Part shown: piece by piece, positions 43,715 through 54,080 of the stretch
Layout of the letters: every line of letters starts with the position of its first letter
Position numbering within the stretch: the stretch's first letter is position 1
Source: Carya illinoinensis
Taxonomy: Eukaryota; Streptophyta; Magnoliopsida; Fagales; Juglandaceae
Reading direction: 5' to 3'
Assembly (NCBI RefSeq): GCF_018687715.1
Contig: NC_056766.1
Coordinates: 13,836,001-13,900,000 of the forward strand
DNA length: 64,000 nt
Translations under genes and position numbers: made by a program
The notes under the pieces: model-generated
What the model saw: only the letters and a program-made list of their open reading frames with translations
What the model was told of the DNA's origin: nothing
The model's database searches: none

Positions 43715-46195
43715 TTATGGCACACCACCCCTCAATAAAGGTCCTGACGAGGCTCTATAGTGCCAAGTGTACAAGCCAAATGGTCAACACCCAGGATTTG
43801 TTCAGATTTGGCGTGCTTTATCCAGACAGAAGTGCACATATCAAGTTTCAAATATAAAATTTTTAGTGAAAAAATAGGGGCTTAGTTGGTACACTAGACC
43901 TTTTAGTACTAGAAGTCTAAAATACATCATAGAAATCATTACTATCATTTCTCATATATATTAACTTAGCGTGTCCCCCAAATAGTTTGTTCATCGCCTA
44001 ACGTGTGGCAAACCGAATATAAGTGGTCGCCCTTTAGAAAGTACTAAGTAAAACTCAAAATGATGCATGGCTCATACGATAGAGACAAACCTATGTCTTC
44101 AAGGTTCGGGCATGCTCGGCTCTTATTCTTCGGGCATCACTCGTGGTTCTACTCTACATTAAAGTCTGTGGTTCCAATAACGAAGTCATAAGTAGGTTAC
44201 ACAACTATTTCAAAGACTACTAATGAGAGATAATTCCCCTAAAGATGCAATAAACCGTTCATAGAAATAGTGGAAGGACACATATGTGTTGGAAGGACCC
44301 CAACACAGGTCAACTCTCACGCAAATAAATTTTGCATCGAGGAAATATATACGCAGCTGAACAACTTGAAGACACCAACATGTAATACCCTAGGAGATTT
44401 TACATCCTTACTATCAGCCAAGGCCAAGCACGATACTGCCCTACCCCAATCATTCATAGGGACTCCCTCTACCCGTTTGAAGCTTTTAGCGACATCTTGC
44501 AAGAATGGTCTTGAGAACTACGTCCCATCCCATGATTATTGACGTATGGTAAACTTATTCAAATAGAGATATAGATATTCTCAACCAGATCATAAGTCAG
44601 GAAAAAATAGCAAACACATTCAAGGTATCTAAAAATTGAAATGAACATAAGATAAACATAATGTCTAAAACAGATCTACTCATGTTTAGAAAGGGGAAGG
44701 TCACAGAATATTCAAATGCCTCTAACATACAACATTCACCTCACAGTCTCCATTACTATCTTATAAATTAACCTACCTCGCAATGTCTGGTTCGCTATTG
44801 TGTTGCGCCGATTCTTCCTTGCCTCCTTAGAAGAATCCAACTCATCAAGGTCTCAGGTGTTCAGGATCTCAAAAGTAAGAATTTTCCTTATCTCTAAATC
44901 CATTTTATAGGGTGAGTGATGTGAACCCCATCAACAAGATTGTCATACGTCCTTCTAACATACTCCTAACTCCAAGTATGCTTGGATGGGACTCCTTTAG
45001 CCTCATCTGTAGTACTGCAGGATGATAGAGACAAACGACCAGGACATGGCCCGCACTTCTCTACTGCCTACCAACTCCTCAAGTTGTCCTTCAATAGGCA
45101 TCTTCCACGTGGCATTAGGCCATAATGCTAGTTCAAGATGATATGACTATCCTACTCGTAACCCTTTCAGTGGACCCACTCCAGATACGACCCAACAGGT
45201 GTAACGTGGGCTTCTACGTACGACACTGCTACTCTTATGAGCATATTACATTTTTTTTTCTAGAAATCTCCCATATATGCTCCATTCTGTCTTAGACTGT
45301 TGCTCACCTTGGGTGAGTAATTTTGTCTTATCAAAGCTACTAATCTTTTCAGCTCCTCATTCTCACCATCACGGTTGGCGACTTTTCTAGCTTGCCTACT
45401 ATGAGGCAAGAGGCTCATCTTCACCTCATGTTGGGATGTATCTGTCGAGCATTTTGCAAGGTGCTTGCTCTCCCACATGTTGTACTAGCTGACTTTGCAG
45501 CCCCCACAACTATTTTCTTCACCAAACTAGTGGAGTATCCTTCATCTTTCTTTTCACTCAACCATATTGATGGTCTACCCTCTTGGACTAGTAAGGCCCT
45601 CATACTACTGGGACATTTTCAAATGAACCATCAATTTTATCCTTAAAAGTAACTTCAGACAAATTTCAATTCAGCTAAAAAATGTTTCGTCGAAAAAAAT
45701 TAAATTTGTTGTAGTGAAAGTAATGATAATATAACAATGTTGAAAGGTTTATTTACATCATATCTTAACTTATCTTTATCCATGGGTTAAAAAAAATCTA
45801 AATAAAGGATTTCCTAAAGATAAGGGGAGAAGTTTCTTTTGTCACATTCATTGAATTTTAAGCTCCTATACATTTACAATTCAAGGACAATTGGACAATA
45901 TTTTCATCAAAGTGATGGAAAAAGCCATAACATGACTATGTATCATTCGTAGGGCAGGTATCATTTATAGGGCTTGGGGATATATAATATATAAGCTAGA
46001 ATGTGTGGAAAGATCAGGTTTTTTTATCGGCACAATGTAATATTGATTGACAAAGTTTTGGATTGGCCATAATATGGATATCTTTGTTTCTTTAATGAAA
46101 AGCACTTGAAGTTAAAATTTTAATTCATTTGGAATTTATAACAAACTATCTTCATCATACAATCTGCCATATCCATGAAGATCAAAACCCCAATA
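43715..46195. other. Duplicated 2 kb unit, unidentified (copy 1)
   Basis: There is no gene I can name. From 44200 it aligns with 59680-61585 (for example gactactaatgagagataat, ggaaggacacatatgtgttg, aagtatgcttggat). Short minus-strand frames such as MSLLPHSRQARKVANRDGE (45400 region) look like a charged coiled segment of a retroelement gag, but they are too broken to assign. It ends in spacer shared with 5646-5700. Confidence 0.5.
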
Positions 46196-46200
46196 ATTAC

Positions 46201-46735
46201 TATTAGGGGCCCGTACCAACTAAGCCTTCCATCAATCCTACCAAAGGGCTCTCGACCAGTATAACTGGATTCGGGGCCTCGGAGTAGAGGTCGGTCCACT
46301 ACCTAGGAAGGTGGAAAATTTGCCTCAGGGAAAAGGGAAGAGGAACATCTCATTTCAATGGGACTAAATCCTAAGATGAAACAAAAGATCACACCACATT
46401 AAATGCATCCCACATAGGGTCATGCAACATTAAATATGGGTATTGCATAAGGGACTTCGGGAGGACGTTCCACCCTCCTCCAGCCACAGGGCATGGCTGC
46501 CTAATCCTCGAAACCAGGTATGATAAGGGTTACGTTCTGGACTCTCAGAACTCTCTTTACTCTCATAAGTCTCCTACACACTTTCTAAAATCATTACTGA
46601 CTTTGGCATCAGAGGCTCCCTCAGCCACCATAAAGGCCACCTCCTTTTGATATTTTTTGTGTTTGTAGGCCTTAAGACTGAAGACCTGGACTCCTAAGAG
46701 CCAAGATCAAAGGCGTACAAAACACGATGTTAACA
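46201..46735 (+). repeat. Left LTR (535 bp)
   Basis: It shares with the right LTR ggagtagaggtcg.tccactacctaggaag, aaaagggaagaggaac/gtg, ggcatggct.cttgatcctcgaaacca and catcagaggctccc. It lacks several segments found in the right one. Confidence 0.8.
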
Positions 46736-47807
46736 ATGGAGCCATCTAAGAGCCTAGCCCAAGGGGAAGGATCGAGGAGCACTTCTTCACTGGTGGGAGA
46801 ATGGAAATGCCACAACTGGCATGGACGGTGTGACCAATTGGTAGAGATATGCTGCGAAGTTATCCTCCCCCAAAAGAACCTCCGAGTGCACAAGACTTCA
46901 AAAGTGCATGCTGCCACATAATGTAGCAACATATCAAAATTTGCCAACCATTTGGATGGAGTTAGGTAGGAGCTACCCTAAGATGGTGCAAAACTTTGTG
47001 GACAGGGTGAGGAAAGGGCCGCCTCGCAAGAAAACATGCAGGGAAGAGAGCAACGTGCGAAGCTGAACTGTCAGCACCCCTCCTGAGGCCTAGGAATTTC
47101 GAAGAAGACCATGTCAGGGATGCAGTAAGTTGAGATCAGCAACTATAGAAAGTGGACCTCTTGGCAGCCATTTGGAAGAAGACCGTGTTAGGCCTCCAAG
47201 CTCCAATAGCGGCTGGTGTAGCCCAGCTCTGGAACACCAACCTTGGGCAAGCTTTTCTCGTCGAAGTTCATAGGTGCAGTGGACCTTTTGGCAGCCATTT
47301 GGAGTAAGTGTAATGGGGGAGAAGAATGGAGTAAGTGCAAAGGGAAGGCAAATAGAGTAAAAAAGGGAAGCAACAAAAGTGAGACAAACTTATGTAGGGG
47401 AGCGGCGATTAACCCTCCAACTTATGCAGAATGAATGTGGAAGGTGAAGCGGTTCAAATCCCACGTACGCATGACGTAGCGCCAATAAGGAGAAACCATT
47501 TGACAGCCATTATTGCAGAAGGGACAAAACGACCACCATCAAGTACCGGGATCGAATCTTCAAGGACCTCATTAGAGAAGTTGGGAAATGGAGTATGGCC
47601 TGTTGAATAAAGTAGCAGAAAAGGAGTATAAAGGCCTAACATGTGAAATGATCAGGGGGTAGAGGCATCATCTCACCCTGGACAGATAGGCATAAGGCGG
47701 TAAAATTCCCATCAGTAGCAGTGGACAGAAAGGGAAGAAGGTAAAATTCCCATCAGCCTAACCCGATGAGAATTGGCAGGCTAACTGATTTTCCCCCCAG
47801 GCCTAAA

Positions 47808-48468
47808 GGGTCCGGTGGCTAAGCTCATCCCTACCAACCAAGCTATCCATCAACCCGACTAAAGAGCTCTTGACCCGTATAATCGGAATCTGAGCCTTGG
47901 AGTAGAGGTCGTTCCACTACCTAGGAAGCGTGAAAAATCTGTCCCGATGAAAAGGGAAGAGGAGTGCGCCATATCAACAGGACTCAACTGTAAGACGAAA
48001 TAGAGGATCACACCACATTAAATATAGCGTGCACCGCATTAAATGCGTCATCCAAAGGATGACGCCACATTAAATGCATCCCCCAAAAGGCCACGTCGTA
48101 TAATTAAATGGGTATGGTGGAAGGGACTTCAAGAGGATGTCCCCCCCCCCCCCCCCAGCCATAAGGCATGGCTACTTGATCCTCGAAACCAAGTATAAAA
48201 GGGAATCCCTAAGTTTTAGAAGGGGTTACATTCTGAACTCTCTGAGCTCTCTCTACTCTCACAACTCTCTTTCACACTTTCTAAAAGCATTACTAACTTT
48301 GTGATATGAACCCGCAGAATTTGGAGCCCATCATTTTGACATCAGAGGCTCCCCGGTCACCACAAGGGCCACCTCCTCTTGATCTTTTCTATTTGTTTGC
48401 AAGCTAAAGATCAAAGACCCGAACTACTGAGGGCTCGGTCCAGAATCGTACAAAACACGATGTTAACA
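47808..48468 (+). repeat. Right LTR (about 660 bp)
   Basis: It is longer than the left LTR through an extra attaaatgcgtcatccaaag-containing segment (48020-48075), a C16 run (48141-48156) and about 60 bp near 48190 and 48300. The true start is uncertain because the left outer end has no clear match here. Confidence 0.65.
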
Positions 48469-48473
48469 ATTAC

Positions 48474-48609
48474 AATATTAAAAATGGAGTTTTCTATCTT
48501 TGCTTAAAGTCAACAGTTACATCACAATGGTGGAAAAGCATGCATCACCAAAATAGGTGAGGATTCTTCAATCGTTGATTGAAAAGAGAGACATACAAAG
48601 AGAGATTTA
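48474..48609. other. Spacer homologous to 5732-5890
   Basis: There is no gene. tctatctttg.ttaaagtca and gttacatcaca.tggtggaaa match the sequence left of LINE 1, confirming one ancestral spacer upstream of successive P450 copies. Confidence 0.6.
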
Positions 48610-48910
48610 GGCTGCGTTTAGATGTAGAGTTAGCTGAGTTGAGCTCATTTCTTTATGAATAGTAGTAAGTTGAGATGGTGAATTGAGTTTTGTGGAGCCT
48701 ATTTAATATGAGTTTATATGTGTTTGGATGTTAAAATGAGTTTAATATTTTTTATGGAAAGTTGAAAAAAAGTGTAGGTCCCACGTGTAAAAAGGTTTTG
48801 AATTAAGATGAGTTTAATAATTTGAAAATTGTGCGTTTGGATTTTAGACTTAGTTTAATATAGGCTGAGCTAAGTTGATCTCAGTACAGTCCAACAACCA
48901 AACTAACCCT
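48610..48910. mobile_element. MITE (about 300 bp)
   Basis: It begins ggctgcgtttagatg and ends aaccaaactaaccc, with loosely matching inverted ends (GG.T..GTTT.G.TG). It is flanked by tta or ttta (48606-48609 and 48910-48913). Internally it is AT-rich with ttgagctgag/ctgagctaag motifs. The duplication size fits PIF/Harbinger-type MITEs. Confidence 0.6.
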
Positions 48911-48913
48911 TTA

Positions 48914-49195
48914 GATGAATAGGTATCAATTGCTCATTCTTGTATTAAATGCCGCGTTGTAATTGAAGAATGAGATTTTAGGTCAAGACAAAAATTGTAT
49001 TCAAATTTGATAGTCCCAAGTGAGAAAGAAAATTATGGACATGGCTCCTATAATTTTTATTGTCTTTTGTGTGGTTTCTTTGAACAACTACAAATGCTCG
49101 TTAAAATTTATAGAATCACATTATGTGTTTATCTATTTTTTACTTAAAAGATTCTGAAATCGTATTATAGAGGGTTTGATCATCAATTTGACCAA

Positions 49196-49231
<36 letters not shown>

Positions 49232-49834
49232 CAGTTATGAATTATGAGTGAAATCTTTAATTCACAAATCCAAAAAAAAAAAAAAAAAAAGTCAAAAAGA
49301 TGATAAAACCAACCATACAATCTTCTATTCCTCACCATACAATGCCATTAGTCTCAGACGAAGACTTCTCTAGAAACTGCACCATCATGACTAATAAAGA
49401 CCGGTACAATAGATCCCATGTATATATTACAAGATTATGAGAGAGTCTTTCCCACTAATGAATATTTTCAAAGATATGCATTGAAGCTGCTCATTATGTG
49501 ACATTGTGTGCGATTTTCATGTCGATTAATTTTCACAACTTTCTAATCTTTAAAGTTGCGAAGCTGATGTTTGATATCTCTTACAATAGGACTCCATTTT
49601 CCAGTCTAGTGACTGAGTCATATTGTTGATGGCCTGTGCTACCAAGCTGCTAGAGTCACCTGCTACTAGCCAATGTCAAAACGCATGCAAAGCGATAATT
49701 ATTTCTAATATTGTTTAATTGTTCCATTATTTGATAGAACTCTGAACTCGCTCGGTTGTAGAACCACTAAATTTCAGTAGTAATTTTTTAATTAATTTTT
49801 ACAATATGGAAAATATATTCGATGAAGTGGTAAT
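48914..49834. other. Distal 5' region of copy D
   Basis: There is no gene. cgttgtaattgaagaatgag and gtattcaaatttgatagt repeat the spacer at 11640-11700 and 12940-13000. It contains a TA microsatellite (49199-49226) and an A18-type run (49273). Confidence 0.6.
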
Positions 49835-50515
49835 TATAATAATTATTGATCATGATGTGACAAATTTTAAACATTTAATTTGAAGATATATAATTAAATA
49901 GTCTAAAAATGTTTAAAATATCGTATATAACCCCTCAACCATTTAATTTTTATAGAGAAAAATAATGTCGAAAGTCCTTTAGGCTGAATGCATGATTCAT
50001 CACCATAATTAAATATCGGTAAACTATGGGATATTTATATGAACCAAGAAGTCCACATACGATGCTCCTCATTAATCGCGCGTTATAAAATATTAAAATA
50101 TGATTTTGTCTTATAATCAGTTTTCTTTTTGAATATTTTTATTGGTAATTCATGTTTGGATATAATAACTAATGATCATGATTGACAAATTCTAAACCTT
50201 TACTTTGAAGATATATAATTAAATAGTATAAAGAGGTTTAAAATATCGTAACCCACTGTCTATTTAATATTTATAGAGAAAAATAATGCCGAAAGTCCGG
50301 CATGAAGTCCCACCTCCAAAAGAGAGGTCTGAGTTCGAACTCCTTTCAAAATTCCTACAAAAAACAAAAAATAAAAAATAAAAAATAAAAAGAAGAACAA
50401 GAAGAAGAAGTCCACATACAATGCTCCTTGTTAATCACGCGTTATAAATTATTAAATTATGATTTTGTCTTATAATCAGTTTTTTTTTTAATATTTTATT
50501 GTTAATTCAAGTTTG
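49835..50515 (+). repeat. Tandem duplication upstream of copy D
   Basis: Unit 1 (about 49835-50160) and unit 2 (about 50161-50515) share gatatataattaaatagt, gtttaaaatatcgta, aaaataatg.cgaaagtcc, aagtccacataca/g and gcgttata(a)a.tattaaa. The period is about 325 bp, rising to about 359 bp after the insert in unit 2. Confidence 0.8.
50299..50400 (+). mobile_element. SINE-like insert, 5'-truncated
   Basis: It is present in duplication unit 2 but not in unit 1. It contains gagttcgaactcc (50331-50343), close to the RNA polymerase III box B consensus, and ends in an A-rich tail of aaaaat units (50358-50391). No box A was recognised, so it may be truncated or not a SINE. Confidence 0.45.
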
Positions 50516-51087
50516 GATAACCATTATCCAGATCTGATTGAGATTCAGGATGAGTTTTATTATTTTTTTATTATTTTATAATATAGTATTAAATAATTAA
50601 AAATTATTTATTATATTTTATTTATAAATTAATCATATAATACTACGTAATGAAAATTAAAATAACGAATAAACTACTCAAATGCAAAAACCAAAAAACC
50701 CCTTATTCGGAGAAAAGTGTTAACATCTATGGGAAGCTAGCTGCAGATTATTGTACGTACACGATTCCCAAAATTCAGGCCACATGGAACGCAAAGGATC
50801 GGGCCTACTGATCACCTCTCCTCTGGCCTCTACTGTTTTGTTATGATCTAAAATATTTGCATCAATAATTATCATATGAGTCCAAATTTATAAGAATAAA
50901 GAATTCCATTGTCCATTCAACCAAACATGTCGGACTGTCAGATGCACCCAAGGTAGACTCATCAGTGTAGAGTCGCCATCGAGACGTTTGGTGCCTGGTC
51001 GAAATTGTTAGGAACGCTGGCGGAGCTAAACCCCCATCGACAACCAGAAAATCTATACTCCTTGGGTTCTTCTCCTTCGCTGTTTTT
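50516..51087 (+). promoter_or_regulatory. Proximal 5' flank of copy D
   Basis: No gene lies here. A weak TATA-like atttataagaat lies near 50887. From about 50960 it aligns with the 5' flank of copy B, including sequence just before the ATG. No further cis element can be assigned with confidence. Confidence 0.35.
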
Positions 51088-53460
51088 ATGGCTAGTATAC
51101 TTGCCCTATTGCTCTTTTTCTTATTTCTAGTTTGGATATGGAAAAGAACCCAAAAAAATGCCCCTCAAAAGATACTTCCACCAAAAGCAAGTGGTGCATG
51201 GCCTGTAATCGGCCACCTCCACCTATTAGGAGGGATGCAACCAGCCCATATAACCCTAGGTGACATGGCCGACAAGAACGGACCAATCTTCAATATCAAC
51301 TTAGGCATGCATAGAGCTATAGTAGTAAGCAGTTCGAAGATAGCTAAAGAGTGTTTCACTACAAATGACAAAGCCTTTGCCAACCGTCCAAAAGCTTTGG
51401 CGGTAGAACTCATGGGTTACAACTACGCCATGTTCGGTTTCAGCCCATACGGTTCCTATTGGCGCCATATTCGAAGAATAGCCACTCTTGAGTTTCTCTC
51501 AAATCACCGTCTTGAGATGTTCAAACACATGCGAGAGTCGGAGGTAAACTTAGCCATAAAAGAGATCTACGAGTTGTCGACCAAGAACAACAACGCATTA
51601 GTGGAGATGAGAAGATGGTTCAGCTACGTAACCTTAAACGTTGTGTTTATGATGGTTATAAAGAAGCGAGTTGCTTGGGCTATAACCGAGGATGCTAATG
51701 AAGGAAATGATCAATGTCAAAACGCAATAAGAGATTTCTTTGTGTTGAGTGGGACATTTGTAGCATCAGATGTGCTTCCATATCTAAGATGGTTGGACTT
51801 GGGTGGGTATAAAAAGGCAATGAAGAAAACTGCAAAAAAATTAGATCATGAGCTTGAAGGATGGTTAGAAGAACACAAGCAAAGAAGAATTTCTGGGGAG
51901 GTAAAGAAGGGACATCAAGACTTTATGGATGTGATGTTGTCTATTGTTGTTGACAGTGATCAGATTTCTAGTTATGATGCTGATACAATCACCAAGGCTA
52001 CTTGTCTGGTATGCTTTTGATAATACTATTTAAGCTGATGTAGGGTACTAAGATTGCTTTGCTTTATATTTATTGAATATAAAGATCATTCTTGATTTGT
52101 GAAGTTGACTGATCACGGGTATCTTTATTTTTTCTATTTCTTCTAATTATCCACTAGAGTTCAACATACAATCTGCGAAGTTTTTTCACATTTTCTAAAA
52201 GAATCCAACTCTCTAGTTATGGTAACTACCAAAAGTTAACCTCCCCAAATTTTCAATGAATTTTATGGTTCTTGTTTGCACAAAGAAAATGGTAGATTTC
52301 TAGGCCAGCTTGGGCAAGGGTGTTGGAAACATCTGTCTTGTTCCTAAATTCAGCCTAAATATATGCTAGCGGTCCCCCAAAGGGAAATTCTTTGGACAAT
52401 TCTAGGATATAAAATTCTTGTGCACTCCTTTTGAAAGCAAAATAGATAAATCTAGTTCAAACATAAAAAACTCACTTTTTAACGGTGGCTTCCATCGTTT
52501 TTTCAAATTGAGTTTACGGAACTTGCATGCCCTAAGAGTACTGTACCTAATATTACTAATACTCATCCATAAAAAGAAATCATTTCGATATTAAAAATAA
52601 AATTGTTTCTTCTTTAAACACAAAATAAGCCTAGGCTTGAAGAGAGCAATCATCAAAATTTGAAGGAAAACAAACAAAACAAAATGCAGAAGCGGGAGGA
52701 AATTGTAAGTATTTATTATAAGCATTTCTTTTTTCTTTTAAACTTTTGAGGGGACTAGTTTCATTGATCTCTATTTTAGTTTAATATGGTAAAATTATAA
52801 ATAACATATACATACATGCTGGGACTTTTGCAGGCCCTCATCTTAGGGGGTACAGATACAACGATGGTGACAATGACATGGGCGCTCTCTCTACTTCTTA
52901 ATAACCGAGAGGCTCTTAAGAAAGTACAACAGGAACTAGACCTTCAGATTGGTAGAGATAGGCTAGTGATGGAATCAGACATGAAAAACCTAGTCTATCT
53001 TCAAGCTGTCATCAAAGAAACAATGCGTTTATATCCTGCAGCGCCACTTTCTGTGCCGCACGAGTCCTTAGAGGATTGCACTTTGGCTAGTTACCACATC
53101 CCAGCGGGCACCCGTCTTCTTGTTAATCTATCGAAGATCCATAGAGATCCACAGGTATGGTCAGATCCAACCGAATTTCGCCCAGAAAGATTTCTCACAA
53201 CCCACAAAGATGTTGACTTTAAGGGCCAACATTTTGAGTTCATACCATTTGGTAGCGGGAGGAGAGTTTGTCCAGGAATCTCGTTTGCACTACAAGTTAT
53301 GCAACTCACACTTGCTAACTTCTTGCATGCCTTTGAGATTGCGACAGTACCAGCATATGAACCAGTAGACATGACTCAGAAAGTTGGACTTGCATCCCTA
53401 AAAGCCACCCCACTTGAAGTCCAACTCACTCCACGCCTTCCTTCTTCAGCGTATGCATGA
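51088..53460 (+). CDS. CYP82: CYP82-family cytochrome P450 (copy D), intact
   Basis: Exon 1 is 51088-52008 and exon 2 is 52834-53460, joined in phase 0, giving 515 codons, normal for CYP82. An N-terminal membrane anchor (residues 1-18) places it on the endoplasmic reticulum. Other motifs: hinge [13 protein letters not shown] (about 30-42), C-helix WRHIRR, I-helix GGTDTT (312-317), ExxR as ETMR (369-372), PERF (424-427) and heme loop [10 protein letters not shown] with Cys453 as iron ligand. CYP82 enzymes hydroxylate or otherwise oxidise plant specialised metabolites (terpenoids, coumarins, flavonoids, alkaloids). Subfamily C or D is likely, but the substrate cannot be read from sequence. ATG 51088 is chosen because it begins the anchor and matches copy B. 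No lesion is visible. It is the only copy here likely to be functional. Confidence 0.92.
52009..52833 (+). other. Intron of CYP82 copy D (825 bp)
   Basis: The donor is ctg|gtatgc and the acceptor gggacttttgcag|gcc. The codon at the junction is Leu-Ala (TKATCL-ALILGG), immediately before the I-helix, the single conserved intron position of many A-type plant P450s. Copies A and B keep the same site, and A has lost the intron's middle. Confidence 0.9.
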
Positions 53461-54080
53461 TCATTTGGATATAAGTTAAATAGCGACAATATTGCCAAGG
53501 AGTTTTGTAATGATCTTCATGCACAATGATTATGCCTATTTTAAATTATCTTTTTTTTTTTTTTTTCTCCCTGTTCTTGTTTTTATTTTTATTTTGGTGT
53601 GTTAGCTTGTAAAAGTACATACCTATCTTATGCATAGGACCATTAGGGGATCTTGTACCACAATTTCATAATTAAAGTTTGACGAGAATAGCGCTATATA
53701 TGCTTAATTTCCTTGTTCTTGCTAATTTTATATGCACCTAACGTGGGGGGTCTTTTCTATACACCCACTATTGACTTATTAATCTCCTTTACGAGAAATA
53801 GTTAAAAATGTATGACGTTTCTTTTGCATGTTAGATAATCTTAGACTATTATTATTATAAAATTAATCTCTTAAAGGTCTTTAGTTAAATTATATAATCA
53901 TTGAAATTATCAATAATTATATAAAGCTAAATCACTCTTTTACATTTGAGGATTTTGTGAATAATTTTATCTAAGCACATATTTTTTTTATTTTTTTTGA
54001 CATTATTTTTTATTAAATCGTGCTACTCTATTAAAAATAAATTTTAATATTATAAAACTACTTTTAGTTTTAACTTTTAA
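53461..54080 (+). other. 3' flank of copy D
   Basis: There is no gene. The likely 3' untranslated region includes ttgtaccacaatttcataat (53656-53675), which is common to copies B, C and D. Further on, the sequence (tcaataattatataaagcta) matches 23625-23665, where copia is inserted in the other block. Confidence 0.6.

Larger units (their letters stand above)
46201..48468 (+). mobile_element. Non-autonomous LTR retrotransposon
   Basis: Two LTRs (46201-46735 and about 47808-48468) bracket about 1.07 kb without any protein domain. Both LTRs end acacgatgttaaca. A 5-bp duplication attac flanks it (46196-46200 and 48469-48473), and the empty site caataattacaatatt survives at 5727-5742. The outer left end reads TATTA where TGTTA would be expected as partner of TAACA. 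It must depend on another element's enzymes. Confidence 0.88.

Noticed and set aside
44270..44542. Plus-strand 90-codon frame
   Set aside because: The frame is not kept in the paralogous unit at 59750-60020 and has no recognisable domain.
50331..50343. tRNA gene at the box B-like motif
   Set aside because: No cloverleaf or box A could be formed around it; an A-rich tail fits a SINE better.
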